Origin: Nonomuraea soli
GTDB lineage: Bacteria > Actinomycetota > Actinomycetes > Streptosporangiales > Streptosporangiaceae
NCBI RefSeq assembly: GCF_013761175.1
Contig: NZ_JACDUR010000002.1
Span: 186,001 to 250,000, forward strand
Direction of reading: 5' to 3'
DNA length: 64,000 nucleotides
Shown: in pieces, positions 52,526-64,000 of the stretch
Numbering within the stretch: the first letter of the stretch is position 1
How the letters are laid out: each line of letters starts with the position of its first letter
Program-made: the position numbers and the translations under genes
Notes under the pieces: generated by a model
Database searches by the model: none
Told to the model about the DNA's origin: nothing
What the model saw: the letters and a program-made list of their open reading frames with translations, nothing else

Positions 52526-53079
52526 CCGGGATGCTCGCCCGAGAAGACCCGCAGCTGCAGGGCGAGCAGCGCGTAGTAGCCGACAAGGGTGGTGAGCTCG
52601 AACAACGCCCGCTCCCCGAGGCCGCCGGCCGCCGCGCCGTACTCCTCGTCGGTCAGCGTCGAACGGGTGAGCAGGGCACGGACGGTCTCCAGCACCAGGC
52701 GCTCCGCCGGGTCGCCGGGCCGGCCACCCGAGCGGATCGCGGCGAGTTCGTCGTCGCTCAGCCCCGCGTGCCGCCCGACGGCCGCGTGGGCGGCCCACTC
52801 GAAGGCGCTGTCCCAGTGTGCGGCCACGGCGAGGATGGCGATCTCGCGCGAGCGCGCCGGCAGCCGCGACTCGTAGCGGATCGCCGCGCCCAGCCCTTGC
52901 AGCGCCTCGCCGAGCGGCGGGCTGAGCAGCATGGCGTTGAACGGGCCGAGCAGGCGGCCCTCGTCGTCGGTCAGCGCGAACAGGCGCGGGCCTTCGGCGC
53001 GGGGGCCGCCGGTGATCGCCTCGTACACGGCGCGCTGGCCGGGGTCGAGGTCGCTCGGCGGCAGTCCGGGCAGGCGCAT
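52522..53079 (-). CDS. Carboxymuconolactone-decarboxylase/AhpD-like protein without redox cysteines
   Basis: 185 residues of the all-helical CMD family. The core helix pair is SREIAILAVAAHWDSAFEWAAHAAVG; the CxxC of peroxidase-type AhpD members is absent, while the conserved Glu and His (EW..H) remain. The role is therefore unlikely to be thiol peroxidase and is unknown. AAGGAG lies seven bases before the ATG. It follows the UvrA-like gene by 14 bp and is probably the last gene of that operon. Confidence 0.85.
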   Translation of the reverse strand: MRLPGLPPSDLDPGQRAVYEAITGGPRAEGPRLFALTDDEGRLLGPFNAMLLSPPLGEALQGLGAAIRYESRLPARSREIAILAVAAHWDSAFEWAAHAAVGRHAGLSDDELAAIRSGGRPGDPAERLVLETVRALLTRSTLTDEEYGAAAGGLGERALFELTTLVGYYALLALQLRVFSGEHPG

Positions 53080-53093
53080 CGGTGTCTCCTTCT

Positions 53094-55535
53094 TCACGGG
53101 TCCAGGTGGGATCGCAGCCACCTGCCGGTCACGCTCGCTGGATCGGCGGCGATCTGCTCCGGCGTGCCGGTGGCCACGATGCGCCCGCCGTCCGGGCCGC
53201 CGCCGGGGCCGAGGTCGATGACGTGGTCGGCGTTGGCGACGACGTCCAGGTCGTGGTCGATGACGACGACCGTGGCCCCGGCCTCCAGCAGGCGGTCGAG
53301 CACCTTGAGCAGGGTGGCGACGTCGGCCGGGTGCAGCCCGATCGAAGGCTCGTCGAAGACGTACAGCACGCCGTTCTGGTCGGTGTGCAGGGCGGTGGCC
53401 AGGCGCAGCCGCTGCGCCTCGCCGCCGGACAGGCTCGGCGTCGGCTCGCCCAGGCACAGGTAGCCCAGCCCGACCTCCTCCATCGCCCGCAGCGGGGCGC
53501 CGATCCTGGGGTGGCCGGCGAAGTGGTCGACCGCGTCCGTCACGCTCAGCCGCATCACGTCGGCGATGGTCAGCCCGTCGACCGTGACCTCCAGCGCCGC
53601 CGGGTTGTAGCGCGCCCCCTGGCAGTCGGGGCAGGTCACGGTCAGGTCGGGCAGGTACTGGATGTCGAGGGCGAGCTCGCCCAGCCCCTCGCAGGTGGGG
53701 CACTGCCCGGCGGCGGTGTTGTAGGAGAAGTGGCCGGGGCTGCGGCCCGACGCCCTGCCGTACAGCCTGCGGATCGGGTCGAAGGCGCCGCTGTAGGTGG
53801 CCGGGGTGGAGCGGGCGTTGCGGCCGATCGGCGTCGCGTCGACCTCGACGCAGCGGCGGATCGGCCCGGCGTCGGCCAGACGCACGTGGGCGGGCGGGCG
53901 CGGCCGGGTCAGCGCCGGCACCAGGCTGTCGAGGATCAGCGCGGTCTTGCCCGACCCCGACACGCCGGTGACGAGGGTGAGACAGCCTAGCGGGACACGC
54001 GCCTCGACGTCGCGCAGCGTGTAGAGCCGGTCGACGGTGAACGCCAGCCAGCCGGTGGGCCGGCGGGCCTCACGCACCCGCACGGCGGCCCGGCCCGACA
54101 GGTAGGGCCCGGTCACCGAGCGCGGGTCGGCGGCCAGCTCCGCCGGGGAGCCCTGCGCGACGACCGTGCCGCCGAGCCGCCCCGCTCCCGGCCCCATCTC
54201 GATGAGGTGCTCGGCCCCGCGCAGCAGCAGGACGTCGTGATCGACGACCACGACCGAGTTGCCCGCCGCCACCAGCGCCTCGAACGCCGAGCGCAGGCCC
54301 GCCACGTTCGACGGATGCAGCCCGACCGACGGCTCGTCCAGCACGTACAGCATGCCCGTCGACCTGGCCCGCAGCGTCCCGGTCAGCTCGACGCGCTGCC
54401 GCTCCCCGGTCGACAACGTCGCACCCGCCCGGTCCAGGGCCAGGTAGCCGAGGCCCAGCCGCAGCAGTGGCGCCACCGCCTCGTCCAGCTCCTGCGCCAG
54501 CCGTACGGCGAGCGGGCGCATCTCCCCGGGAAGCGCGGGCACCACGGCGGCGCCGAACCCGGCCAGCTCGTCGAGGGTGAACGCGTTGACCCGCGCGATG
54601 GTCAGGCCGGCGAGGGTGCTGTCCAGGGCCTGCGGGCGCAGGCGCGTGCCGTGGCAGTCGGGGCAGGTGCGCGAGGTGAAGAACGGGCTCAGCCGCTGCC
54701 GCGTGACCTCGCTGGTGGAGGAGGCCATGGCGTTCTCGACGGCCGCGCGGGCGCTCTCGTAGGTCAGGTTGAGGGTGACCGCACGCCCCGCCTTGCTGGT
54801 GAGCGTCACGGTCCTGGCGACGGGCGGGCCGTCGATGAGGATGCGCCGCTCCTCGTCGCTCAGCTCGGCGTACGGCACGTCGAGCCGTACACCCAGGTCG
54901 GCGGCGACGTTCGGCATGTAGCTGCGCCCGGCCAGGTTCCACGGGGCGATCGCGCCCTCGGCGACGGTCTTGCCGGGATCGGGCACCAGCGCCTCGGGGT
55001 CGACGTCGTCGCGCACGCCCAGCCCGTCGCATCCGGGGCAGCGGCCCAGCGTGTTGAACGAGAACGACTCGGCGCTCGGATGCTCGAAGCGCACACCGCA
55101 GACCGGGCAGTCGATCCACTCGACGGCGCTGCGGGCCAGGTTCGGCGTGATGCGATGGCCGTTGGGGCACAGGTGGTGGCCCAGCCGGGAGAACATCAGC
55201 CTGACCACGTTGGACGTCTCGGTCAGGGTGCCGACCGTGCTGCGCCTGCCCGGCACCGGCGGGCGCTGCCGCAACGCCAGCGCCGACGGCAGGAACTCCA
55301 CCCGGTCCACGTCGGGCCTGGCCACCTGGCCGACGCGCCGCCGGGTGTAGGCCGACAGGCCCTCCAGGTAACGCCGCGAGCCCTCGCCGTACAGCACGCC
55401 CATGGCCAGCGACGACTTGCCCGAGCCCGACAGGCCCGTCAGCATCACCAGCGACCACAGCGGCACCTCGAGGTCGAGGTCACGCAGGTTGTGGGTCCTG
55501 GCACCGAAGATCTTGACCGCTTTCGGCAGCTCCAC
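53094..55535 (-). CDS. UvrA-like ABC protein, second paralogue
   Basis: 813 residues, again shorter than repair UvrA. Two ABC domains are seen: GLSGSGKSS near residue 35 and GVSGSGKTA near 515. The first signature is altered to LSTGERQR, the second is normal (LSGGEAQR). Cys pairs CPVC, CPGC, CPDC, CPTC and CPDC mark zinc-binding loops. The protein is only distantly like the UvrA-type protein at 17963. It may protect DNA or ribosomes from a drug, or act in repair with other partners. GTG at 55535 starts four bases after the dioxygenase stop, so the genes are co-transcribed. Confidence 0.87.
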   Translation of the reverse strand: MELPKAVKIFGARTHNLRDLDLEVPLWSLVMLTGLSGSGKSSLAMGVLYGEGSRRYLEGLSAYTRRRVGQVARPDVDRVEFLPSALALRQRPPVPGRRSTVGTLTETSNVVRLMFSRLGHHLCPNGHRITPNLARSAVEWIDCPVCGVRFEHPSAESFSFNTLGRCPGCDGLGVRDDVDPEALVPDPGKTVAEGAIAPWNLAGRSYMPNVAADLGVRLDVPYAELSDEERRILIDGPPVARTVTLTSKAGRAVTLNLTYESARAAVENAMASSTSEVTRQRLSPFFTSRTCPDCHGTRLRPQALDSTLAGLTIARVNAFTLDELAGFGAAVVPALPGEMRPLAVRLAQELDEAVAPLLRLGLGYLALDRAGATLSTGERQRVELTGTLRARSTGMLYVLDEPSVGLHPSNVAGLRSAFEALVAAGNSVVVVDHDVLLLRGAEHLIEMGPGAGRLGGTVVAQGSPAELAADPRSVTGPYLSGRAAVRVREARRPTGWLAFTVDRLYTLRDVEARVPLGCLTLVTGVSGSGKTALILDSLVPALTRPRPPAHVRLADAGPIRRCVEVDATPIGRNARSTPATYSGAFDPIRRLYGRASGRSPGHFSYNTAAGQCPTCEGLGELALDIQYLPDLTVTCPDCQGARYNPAALEVTVDGLTIADVMRLSVTDAVDHFAGHPRIGAPLRAMEEVGLGYLCLGEPTPSLSGGEAQRLRLATALHTDQNGVLYVFDEPSIGLHPADVATLLKVLDRLLEAGATVVVIDHDLDVVANADHVIDLGPGGGPDGGRIVATGTPEQIAADPASVTGRWLRSHLDP

Positions 55536-55539
55536 GGGC

Positions 55540-56319
55540 TCAGCCGAACTGGACCGACCGCTTGGCCAGCCCCATCCAGAACCCGTCGATCACGCTGCGG
55601 TCGACGTCGAGGTCTCCGGCCGCGTCGGCCGCGCCCATCGCCACGAACAGCGGCGCGAAGTGCTCGGTGCGCGGGTGGGCCATGCGGCCGGCCGGCGAGC
55701 TGTGCTCGAAGTCCAGCAGCGCGTCGACGTCGTGGGCCTCCAGCGCCCGCCTGCCCCAGTCGTCGAACTCCGCCGACCAGCCGGGCACGCCCGGGTATCG
55801 CAGCGCGGACAGGTTGTGGGTGAAGAACCCCGAGCCCACGATCAGCACGCCCTCGTCACGCAGCGGGGCCAGCCTGCGCCCGACCTCCATCAGCCGCGCC
55901 GGGTCGAGCGTCGGCATGGAGATCTGCAGGACCGGGACGTCGGCGTCCGGATACATCTCCACCAGCGGCACGTAGGCGCCGTGGTCGAGACCGCGATCCG
56001 GGACGTCCTGCACGGGCGTTCCCGGCGCGCGCAGCAGCTTGCGCACCGAGTCGGCCGGCTCCGGCGCGCCGGGCGCCGGATAGGTGACCCGGTAGTAGTG
56101 CTCGGGGAAGCCGTAGAAGTCGTAAACGAGCGGGACGGTGGTGGTGGCGCCCAGGGCCAGCGGCGCCTCCTCCCAATGGGCGGAGACCATGAGGATCGCC
56201 GAAGGCCTGGGCAGGGCCGCCGACCACGCGGCCAGCTCGCCGGGCCAGACCGGATCGTCGGCCAGCGGCGGAGCACCGTGGCTCAGATAGATGGCGGGCA
56301 TGCGCCCCGTGCTCTCCAT
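55540..56319 (-). CDS. LigB-type extradiol dioxygenase (DODA-like)
   Basis: 259 residues of the class III ring-cleaving dioxygenase family. Metal and catalytic His are seen in YLSHGAPP, VSAHWEE, LDHGAYVPL and FFTHNLS. Relatives include DOPA 4,5-dioxygenase and aromatic ring-cleavage enzymes. Starts at 56319 or 56301 (MPAIYLSHG) are both possible. The operon with a UvrA-like protein and a CMD-family protein suggests a link between an aromatic compound and protection from it, which is inference. Confidence 0.9.
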   Translation of the reverse strand: MESTGRMPAIYLSHGAPPLADDPVWPGELAAWSAALPRPSAILMVSAHWEEAPLALGATTTVPLVYDFYGFPEHYYRVTYPAPGAPEPADSVRKLLRAPGTPVQDVPDRGLDHGAYVPLVEMYPDADVPVLQISMPTLDPARLMEVGRRLAPLRDEGVLIVGSGFFTHNLSALRYPGVPGWSAEFDDWGRRALEAHDVDALLDFEHSSPAGRMAHPRTEHFAPLFVAMGAADAAGDLDVDRSVIDGFWMGLAKRSVQFG

Positions 56320-56340
56320 GAGGTCCCCCGTGTTCGTCCG

Positions 56341-57123
56341 TCAGCCGGTCAGATGCCTGCCGAAGAAGTCCAGGCTGGCCCGGATCGGCTCGCCCAGGTC
56401 GACGCCGACGAAGCAGTGATCGGCCCCCCGCACGATCACCAGCTCGGCCCGTGCCCCCGCCTCCGTCAGCGCCGTGGCCAGCTCCTGGCTCTGCCGCCAG
56501 GGCACCAGCCGGTCGGCGTCGCCGTGCACGAGCAGCATCGGGGCGGCTCCAGCGTGCGCGTACGACACGGGACTGGCGGCCTTGGCCAGGTCGGGCGCCT
56601 CCTGCACGGGCGCGCCGATGAGCAGCGACTCGGGAGAGTCCGCCGCGTCGTGGTCCAGCGCCGAGTCCGGCTCCGTCTGCGCCTGGACACTGAGCAGGTT
56701 CGTCACCGGGTACCACGCCACGGCCGCCCCGACGCCCGGGTCGGTCAGCGCGGCGAGCGCTGCCAGGTGACCGCCCGCCGACTCGCCCCACGTGCCGATC
56801 CGGCCCGACAGGTCGTAGGCGGCGCCGTGCTCGCGCACCCACGCCAGCGCGGCCCGCACGTCGTCGAGCTGCGCGGGGAAGACGGCCTCCGCGCTCATGC
56901 GATACTCCACCAGCGCCACCGCGAACCCCGCCGCCACGGCCGCCGCGATGGGGTCGTGCTCGCCCCACCACCCCGGCCGGATGCGCGGCGAACCCCCCAG
57001 CCAGCCGCCGCCGTGCAGGTAGAGCAGCACGGGATGCGGTCCGGCGACGTCGGGCACGATCAGGTCCAGCATCAGCGGGCGGAAGCCGTGGTGCTCGGCC
57101 ACGAGAAGGCTGCGGTGGATCAC
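56341..57123 (-). CDS. Alpha/beta hydrolase (HSL-type esterase)
   Basis: 260 residues. The oxyanion motif YLHGGGWLGG, nucleophile elbow GTWGESAGGHLA, acid in VHGDADRLVPW and His in GADHCFVG define an esterase/lipase of the hormone-sensitive-lipase group. No signal peptide is seen, so it is cytoplasmic. The GTG start is at 57123. It ends 21 bp before the dioxygenase start, so it may lead the operon running to 52522. The substrate is unknown. Confidence 0.9.
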   Translation of the reverse strand: MIHRSLLVAEHHGFRPLMLDLIVPDVAGPHPVLLYLHGGGWLGGSPRIRPGWWGEHDPIAAAVAAGFAVALVEYRMSAEAVFPAQLDDVRAALAWVREHGAAYDLSGRIGTWGESAGGHLAALAALTDPGVGAAVAWYPVTNLLSVQAQTEPDSALDHDAADSPESLLIGAPVQEAPDLAKAASPVSYAHAGAAPMLLVHGDADRLVPWRQSQELATALTEAGARAELVIVRGADHCFVGVDLGEPIRASLDFFGRHLTG

Positions 57124-57151
57124 ACGGTCAACCGTAGCTGGCGGCCGTTCG

Positions 57152-58342
57152 TCACCGGATGGCGGGCAGGTGGATGACGATCCGCTTTCCGGCCCGGTCG
57201 TAGATGAGGAGATCGGTGACGGAGTGGAACGGTTCGGTGTAGTTGCCGAGGCTCTTGTCGTTGCGTGTCAGGGGGTAGCGGGCGCCGAGATCGGCCAGCG
57301 CCCGTGTCCTGACGTCCCACAGATATGCCTGTCCGTTCCTTGACACGGTGACGAGGCGGTCGGCGGTGAGACGATGCCGAAGCCCCAGGTCGCCCGGCCA
57401 GAGCAGCAACGGGCCGCCGTCGCGCGCGCGCACGCCCCTCATCGTCGTGCACCACGACAGGGAGCAGGTGATCGCGTCGGACGGGCTGCCGCGCTCCTCG
57501 CCGGTCTCGAGGTTCACCAGGCGGCGGAAGATAGGACGGGGCTCGACGCGATCCCCCGCCCTTCGCGGCGGGGCGGTCGCCCACGGCCACCGGAGCAGGT
57601 GGAGGCTGCGGCCCCCCTCGACCAGGCGTGGCGAGCCGCCGGAGACCGGCGCCGTGTAGACGCCTCCGGCGATGCCGCGCGACCACACGATCCGGTCACC
57701 CACGATCTCCAGAGCGTCGATGTCGCCGTACTTCATGCTCTGGCGGATGGAGGCGACCTTGCGCGGCGTGCCGCCCGTGACCGGGACCGCCCAGAGGTCG
57801 AGGCGTCCCTTGATGCTCCCGTACGACACCGTGAACCAGGCGAGATGGCCGCCCCCCATGACGACGGCCGAGGTGTGGTCCGTCGCCGCCGGAGGCTCGA
57901 AGGTCACCAGCCGCCGGTGCGACCCCGATTCGACGTCGTAGCTCCACCAGACCGGCGGGTCGGCGCTGTCGCCCTTGCCGGTCCTGATCAGCAGCCTGCC
58001 CGCGTCGAGGAACAGCTCAGGGCGGTACACGGTCTGGCCCGGCAACTTCAGCGGCAGCTCGTGCACCGCATCCGGCCACAACCGCTCCACCGGCGCCGGC
58101 TCGCCCGAACCCGCGACCTCACGCTGCGCCGGCGGCTGCGGCAGGTCCCTGCTCCAGCGCAGGACCGCCACGGTCGCCGCGACGGCGACGATCACCGCCG
58201 CTGCCGCTGCCAGCGGCCGCCAGACCCGCCGCCACCGGCGCCCCTCGCGCCTGGCACCTGCCAGGAACCGCGCGGGCGGCGGCGGCTGCTGCTCACGCGC
58301 CAGGTCGGCCAGCGTCTCCCTCACCAGCTCTTCGATGTTCAC
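57152..58342 (-). CDS. Membrane-anchored propeller-like protein coupled to a sigma factor
   Basis: 396 residues. A short cytoplasmic N-terminus (MNIEELVRETLADLAREQ) is followed by one membrane helix (about 43-62) and an extracytoplasmic domain of repeated strands (WWSYDVESGSHRRLVTF, LDLWAVPVTGGTPRKVAS, GVYTAPVSGGSPRLVEG, AYLWDVRTRALADLG) like a TolB/WD40 propeller. GTG at 58342 overlaps the sigma-factor stop (GTGA). Proteins in this place next to SigE-type factors usually restrain or sense for the sigma factor, but no zinc-anti-sigma motif is present. Call it a probable sigma-linked sensor. Confidence 0.8.
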   Translation of the reverse strand: MNIEELVRETLADLAREQQPPPPARFLAGARREGRRWRRVWRPLAAAAAVIVAVAATVAVLRWSRDLPQPPAQREVAGSGEPAPVERLWPDAVHELPLKLPGQTVYRPELFLDAGRLLIRTGKGDSADPPVWWSYDVESGSHRRLVTFEPPAATDHTSAVVMGGGHLAWFTVSYGSIKGRLDLWAVPVTGGTPRKVASIRQSMKYGDIDALEIVGDRIVWSRGIAGGVYTAPVSGGSPRLVEGGRSLHLLRWPWATAPPRRAGDRVEPRPIFRRLVNLETGEERGSPSDAITCSLSWCTTMRGVRARDGGPLLLWPGDLGLRHRLTADRLVTVSRNGQAYLWDVRTRALADLGARYPLTRNDKSLGNYTEPFHSVTDLLIYDRAGKRIVIHLPAIR

Positions 58343-58848
58343 GCCGGCTCCCTCATGCTCCGCAGCTCCGGAGCGACCTTCTTGAGTCGTTCCAGCGACC
58401 GGTGGATCTGGCTGCGCACCGCGCCCACGCTGATGCCGAGCATCCCGGCGATCGCACCCTCCGGCAGATCCTCGAAGTAGCGCAGGACCAGGATCGTGCG
58501 CTGGCGGCGGGTCAGCCTGCCCAGCGCCGAACGCATGACCAGCCGCAGGTCGCTCGCCTCGTCGTGACCACGCTGCGCCCGCTCGGGCACGCTGTCGGTG
58601 TAGACGACCCGCCCTCGTGGCCGCCGCCACCGGCTCACCTGCTCGTGGTACATCGCCCGCCGCACGTAACCCTCGATGGCCGCCGTGTCACGCAGCCCCT
58701 CCAGGCGGGCGAGGGTACCGGCCAGGGCCGACTGCACCAGGTCCTCGGCGGCCTGACGCTCACCCGTCAGCAGGAAGGCGGTGCTGAACAGGGCTCCCGA
58801 GCGCTCCACGACGAACACCCTGAACCTCTCGTCACGATCTGGATCCAC
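58339..58848 (-). CDS. SigE-family ECF RNA polymerase sigma factor
   Basis: 169 residues with sigma region 2 (FVVERSGALFSTAFLLTGERQAAEDLVQSAL) and region 4 (LTRRQRTILVLRYFEDLPEGAIAGMLGISVGAVRSQIHRSLERL), matching the SigE/SigM actinobacterial group. The start was set at GTG 58848 (MDPDRDERFRVF), which has GGGAGG upstream and the usual family beginning; TTG or GTG codons 8-9 codons upstream lack a ribosome site. It is coupled to the membrane propeller gene, its likely modulator. Confidence 0.9.
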   Translation of the reverse strand: MDPDRDERFRVFVVERSGALFSTAFLLTGERQAAEDLVQSALAGTLARLEGLRDTAAIEGYVRRAMYHEQVSRWRRPRGRVVYTDSVPERAQRGHDEASDLRLVMRSALGRLTRRQRTILVLRYFEDLPEGAIAGMLGISVGAVRSQIHRSLERLKKVAPELRSMREPA

Positions 58849-58965
58849 CCGGCCTCCCTGGCTGTCACCCACCAAGGACGAGGAGGACCCCCAGAACTAT
58901 GCCTGCGCCGCGAGTGATTCTGATTCGGTACCTTGAAGGCCATCCAGCCGACGAAGGGACGAAAC

Positions 58966-60252
58966 GTGGGTAACGCGGCGGCACGAGAGTGCGAACGGCT
59001 CGTACGGCGGCTGCAGGCCGACGAACGGGTGCCCGCCGTCGCCGCGGCAGTGGTCAGGGCCGATCGCCCCGGCTGGGAGTTCGGGCTCAACGCCGGGCCG
59101 CACGAGCAGTTCCGCATCGGCTCGGTGACCAAGACCTTCACCGCCGTGCTCGTGATGCAGCTCAGGGACGAAGGGCTGCTGCGGCTCGACGACCCCCTCG
59201 GCGCACACCTCGACGTCCCCTCCCACGGCGACCTGACCGTCCGCGACCTGCTCTCGCACACGGCCGGGCTGCAGCGCGAGCCGTACGGCCAGGTCTGGGA
59301 CGCCATCGACGTGCCCGCCGGCGAACGGCTGATCGCCGAGCTCGACAAGGCCGAGGCCGTGCTGGCGCCCGGCGACCGCTGGCACTACTCCAACCTCGCC
59401 TACGCCCTGCTCGGCCACCTCGTCGCCGCCAAGCGCGGCACCACCTGGGAGCGCGCGCTGGCCGAGCGGCTCCTGGAGCCGCTCGGGCTCGCCGACACCA
59501 CCGTGCTGCCGCGCCCGCCGTTCACCCAGGGCTACCTGGTCGACGCCTACACCGACGCCGTGCGCCCGGAACCGCACTTCGACACCGCGGGCCTGGCGCC
59601 CGCCGCCCAGATGTGGAGTACGGCGGGCGACATGGCCAGGTGGGCGCTGTTCCTGGCCGACCCCGACCCCGCGGTGCTGGCGCCGCAGACGGCACGCGAG
59701 ATGGCCAGGCCGCAGGCGTTCGTCGACTGGAACCGCGCCTGGGGGCTGGGCATCAGCGTGCAGCGCCAGGACGACGGACGCACCCACGCCGGCCACGGGG
59801 GCGCGATGCCCGGGTTCCTGGCGGGGGTCGTCTACGACGCGGCCAACCGGATCGGCGCCGCCGTCCTCGGCTCGTCGTCGAACGCCGACGGGGTGCCCGC
59901 GCTGCCGCACCGGCTGATCGCCGTCTCGCTGGAGCACGACCCGGTCGACATCGCCCCGTGGACACCCGGTGAGGCCGCGCCCGCCGAGTACGCCTCGGTG
60001 CTGGGGCCGTGGTGGTCGGAGGGGCACCGCTTCGCCTTCCACTGGAGCGGCGGGCGCCTGGAGATGCGGGTGCCGGGGATGAAGACGACGGTGTTCGCGC
60101 CGGAGGGCGCCGACCTGCTGCGCGCCACCGAGGGCCGCGAGGTCGGCGAGCGGCTGGAGCTCGTGCGCGACGGTGACGGGCGGGTGACGGGCATGCGGTG
60201 GGCCACCTACCGCTTCACCCGCGACCTGCTGACCTCCGACGAGAACCTCTGA
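58966..60252 (+). CDS. Beta-lactamase-fold serine hydrolase (class C-like)
   Basis: 428 residues. The catalytic Ser-Lys motif is RIGSVTKTF, the Tyr-x-Asn is WHYSNLAY and the third motif is HAGHGG in place of KTG, as in esterase- and peptidase-type members. No signal peptide is seen, so it is cytoplasmic. GTG at 58966 with AAGGGA upstream is preferred; a TTG 11 codons upstream is weaker. The C-terminal ~100 residues form a lipocalin-like beta domain (FAFHWSGGRLEMRVPG). Its role may be in beta-lactam, peptide or ester hydrolysis. Confidence 0.9.
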   Translation: MGNAAARECERLVRRLQADERVPAVAAAVVRADRPGWEFGLNAGPHEQFRIGSVTKTFTAVLVMQLRDEGLLRLDDPLGAHLDVPSHGDLTVRDLLSHTAGLQREPYGQVWDAIDVPAGERLIAELDKAEAVLAPGDRWHYSNLAYALLGHLVAAKRGTTWERALAERLLEPLGLADTTVLPRPPFTQGYLVDAYTDAVRPEPHFDTAGLAPAAQMWSTAGDMARWALFLADPDPAVLAPQTAREMARPQAFVDWNRAWGLGISVQRQDDGRTHAGHGGAMPGFLAGVVYDAANRIGAAVLGSSSNADGVPALPHRLIAVSLEHDPVDIAPWTPGEAAPAEYASVLGPWWSEGHRFAFHWSGGRLEMRVPGMKTTVFAPEGADLLRATEGREVGERLELVRDGDGRVTGMRWATYRFTRDLLTSDENL

Positions 60253-60279
60253 CGAGATCCTTCGACGGCGGGCCCCAGC

Positions 60280-60327
60280 GGCGGATCTCGGGCGGCGGAT
60301 CTCGGGCGGCGGATCTCGGGCGGCGGA
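60280..60327. repeat. 14-bp tandem repeat in the intergenic region
   Basis: GGCGGATCTCGGGC is repeated three times exactly, plus a partial fourth (GGCGGA), just after the serine-hydrolase stop. It is non-coding. The unit number may vary among strains. Confidence 0.9.
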
Positions 60328-60374
60328 CCCTGACTGCGGGGTCCTGTCGAGGGCCGTCTGCTCGACACCGCGTT

Positions 60375-60402
60375 CGGCGAGGGCCCGGTGGGGCCCTCGC
60401 CG
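60375..60402. terminator. Perfect 12-bp hairpin between convergent genes
   Basis: CGGCGAGGGCCC (60375-60386) and GGGCCCTCGCCG (60391-60402) pair completely around the loop GGTG. No T run follows on either strand. It stands eight bases from the carboxylase stop and can terminate from both sides. Confidence 0.75.
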
Positions 60403-60409
60403 GTGGCGG

Positions 60410-64000
<3,591 letters not shown>

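Overview
The window is very GC-rich and densely packed, almost every codon ends in G or C, and its gene content is that of a soil actinomycete. The probable order is Streptosporangiales or a close relative such as Nonomuraea or Streptosporangium. That placement rests on base composition, gene families, GTG starts and rare TTA codons; no rRNA or other marker is present. I saw no tRNA, rRNA, insertion sequence, integrase, CRISPR array or replication origin, and no gap between genes exceeds about 205 bases.

Left part (1-17556). A two-component system cut by the window start is followed by a coupled set of two small membrane proteins and a multicopper oxidase (1-4808). A divergent SnoaL-like/MmyB-type regulator pair follows. 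Next is an amino-sugar or oligosaccharide module: a ChbG-like deacetylase and GPH-type transporter divergent from a ROK regulator (6084-9571). A coupled ABC sugar-import operon ending in an SMP-30 lactonase runs to 14861, then lgt and a second two-component system.

Middle (17580-34456). A small ABM-like protein, a UvrA-like ABC protein and an MFS exporter form a probable drug-resistance operon behind the second two-component system. A ROK regulator is divergent from a GH20 hexosaminidase that is preceded by a 17-codon ORF with an almost perfect ribosome-binding site. Then come a secreted phospholipase-D-like protein, an M20 peptidase, a large PAS/SpoIIE phosphatase, an ArsR-phosphatase fusion with its own palindromic operator and a VOC partner, an orphan histidine kinase and a carotenoid-biosynthesis (CruF-like) membrane protein.

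Biosynthetic cluster (34395-46181, minus strand). Seven overlapping or nearly abutting genes encode a small NRPS/PKS hybrid: C-A-PCP, MbtH, MFS exporter, KS-AT-carrier, type II thioesterase, an unusual acyl-CoA-dehydrogenase-like flavoenzyme, and a stand-alone A-PCP. The PKS carries three different in-frame minisatellites. The thioesterase and exporter genes each contain a TTA codon. No terminal TE or reductase domain is present. This is the most likely place for new chemistry.

Right part (46385-64000). A LacI regulator with palindromic sites is divergent from a carbohydrate ABC importer (binding protein and two permeases, no ATPase) and a DUF5107/TPR-like protein. On the minus strand follow a CMD-family protein, a second UvrA-like protein, a LigB-type dioxygenase, an alpha/beta hydrolase, and a SigE-type sigma factor coupled to a membrane-anchored propeller protein. 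A beta-lactamase-fold serine hydrolase is on the plus strand. A perfect 12-bp hairpin separates it from the C-terminal part of a giant fused acyl-CoA carboxylase that runs off the window.
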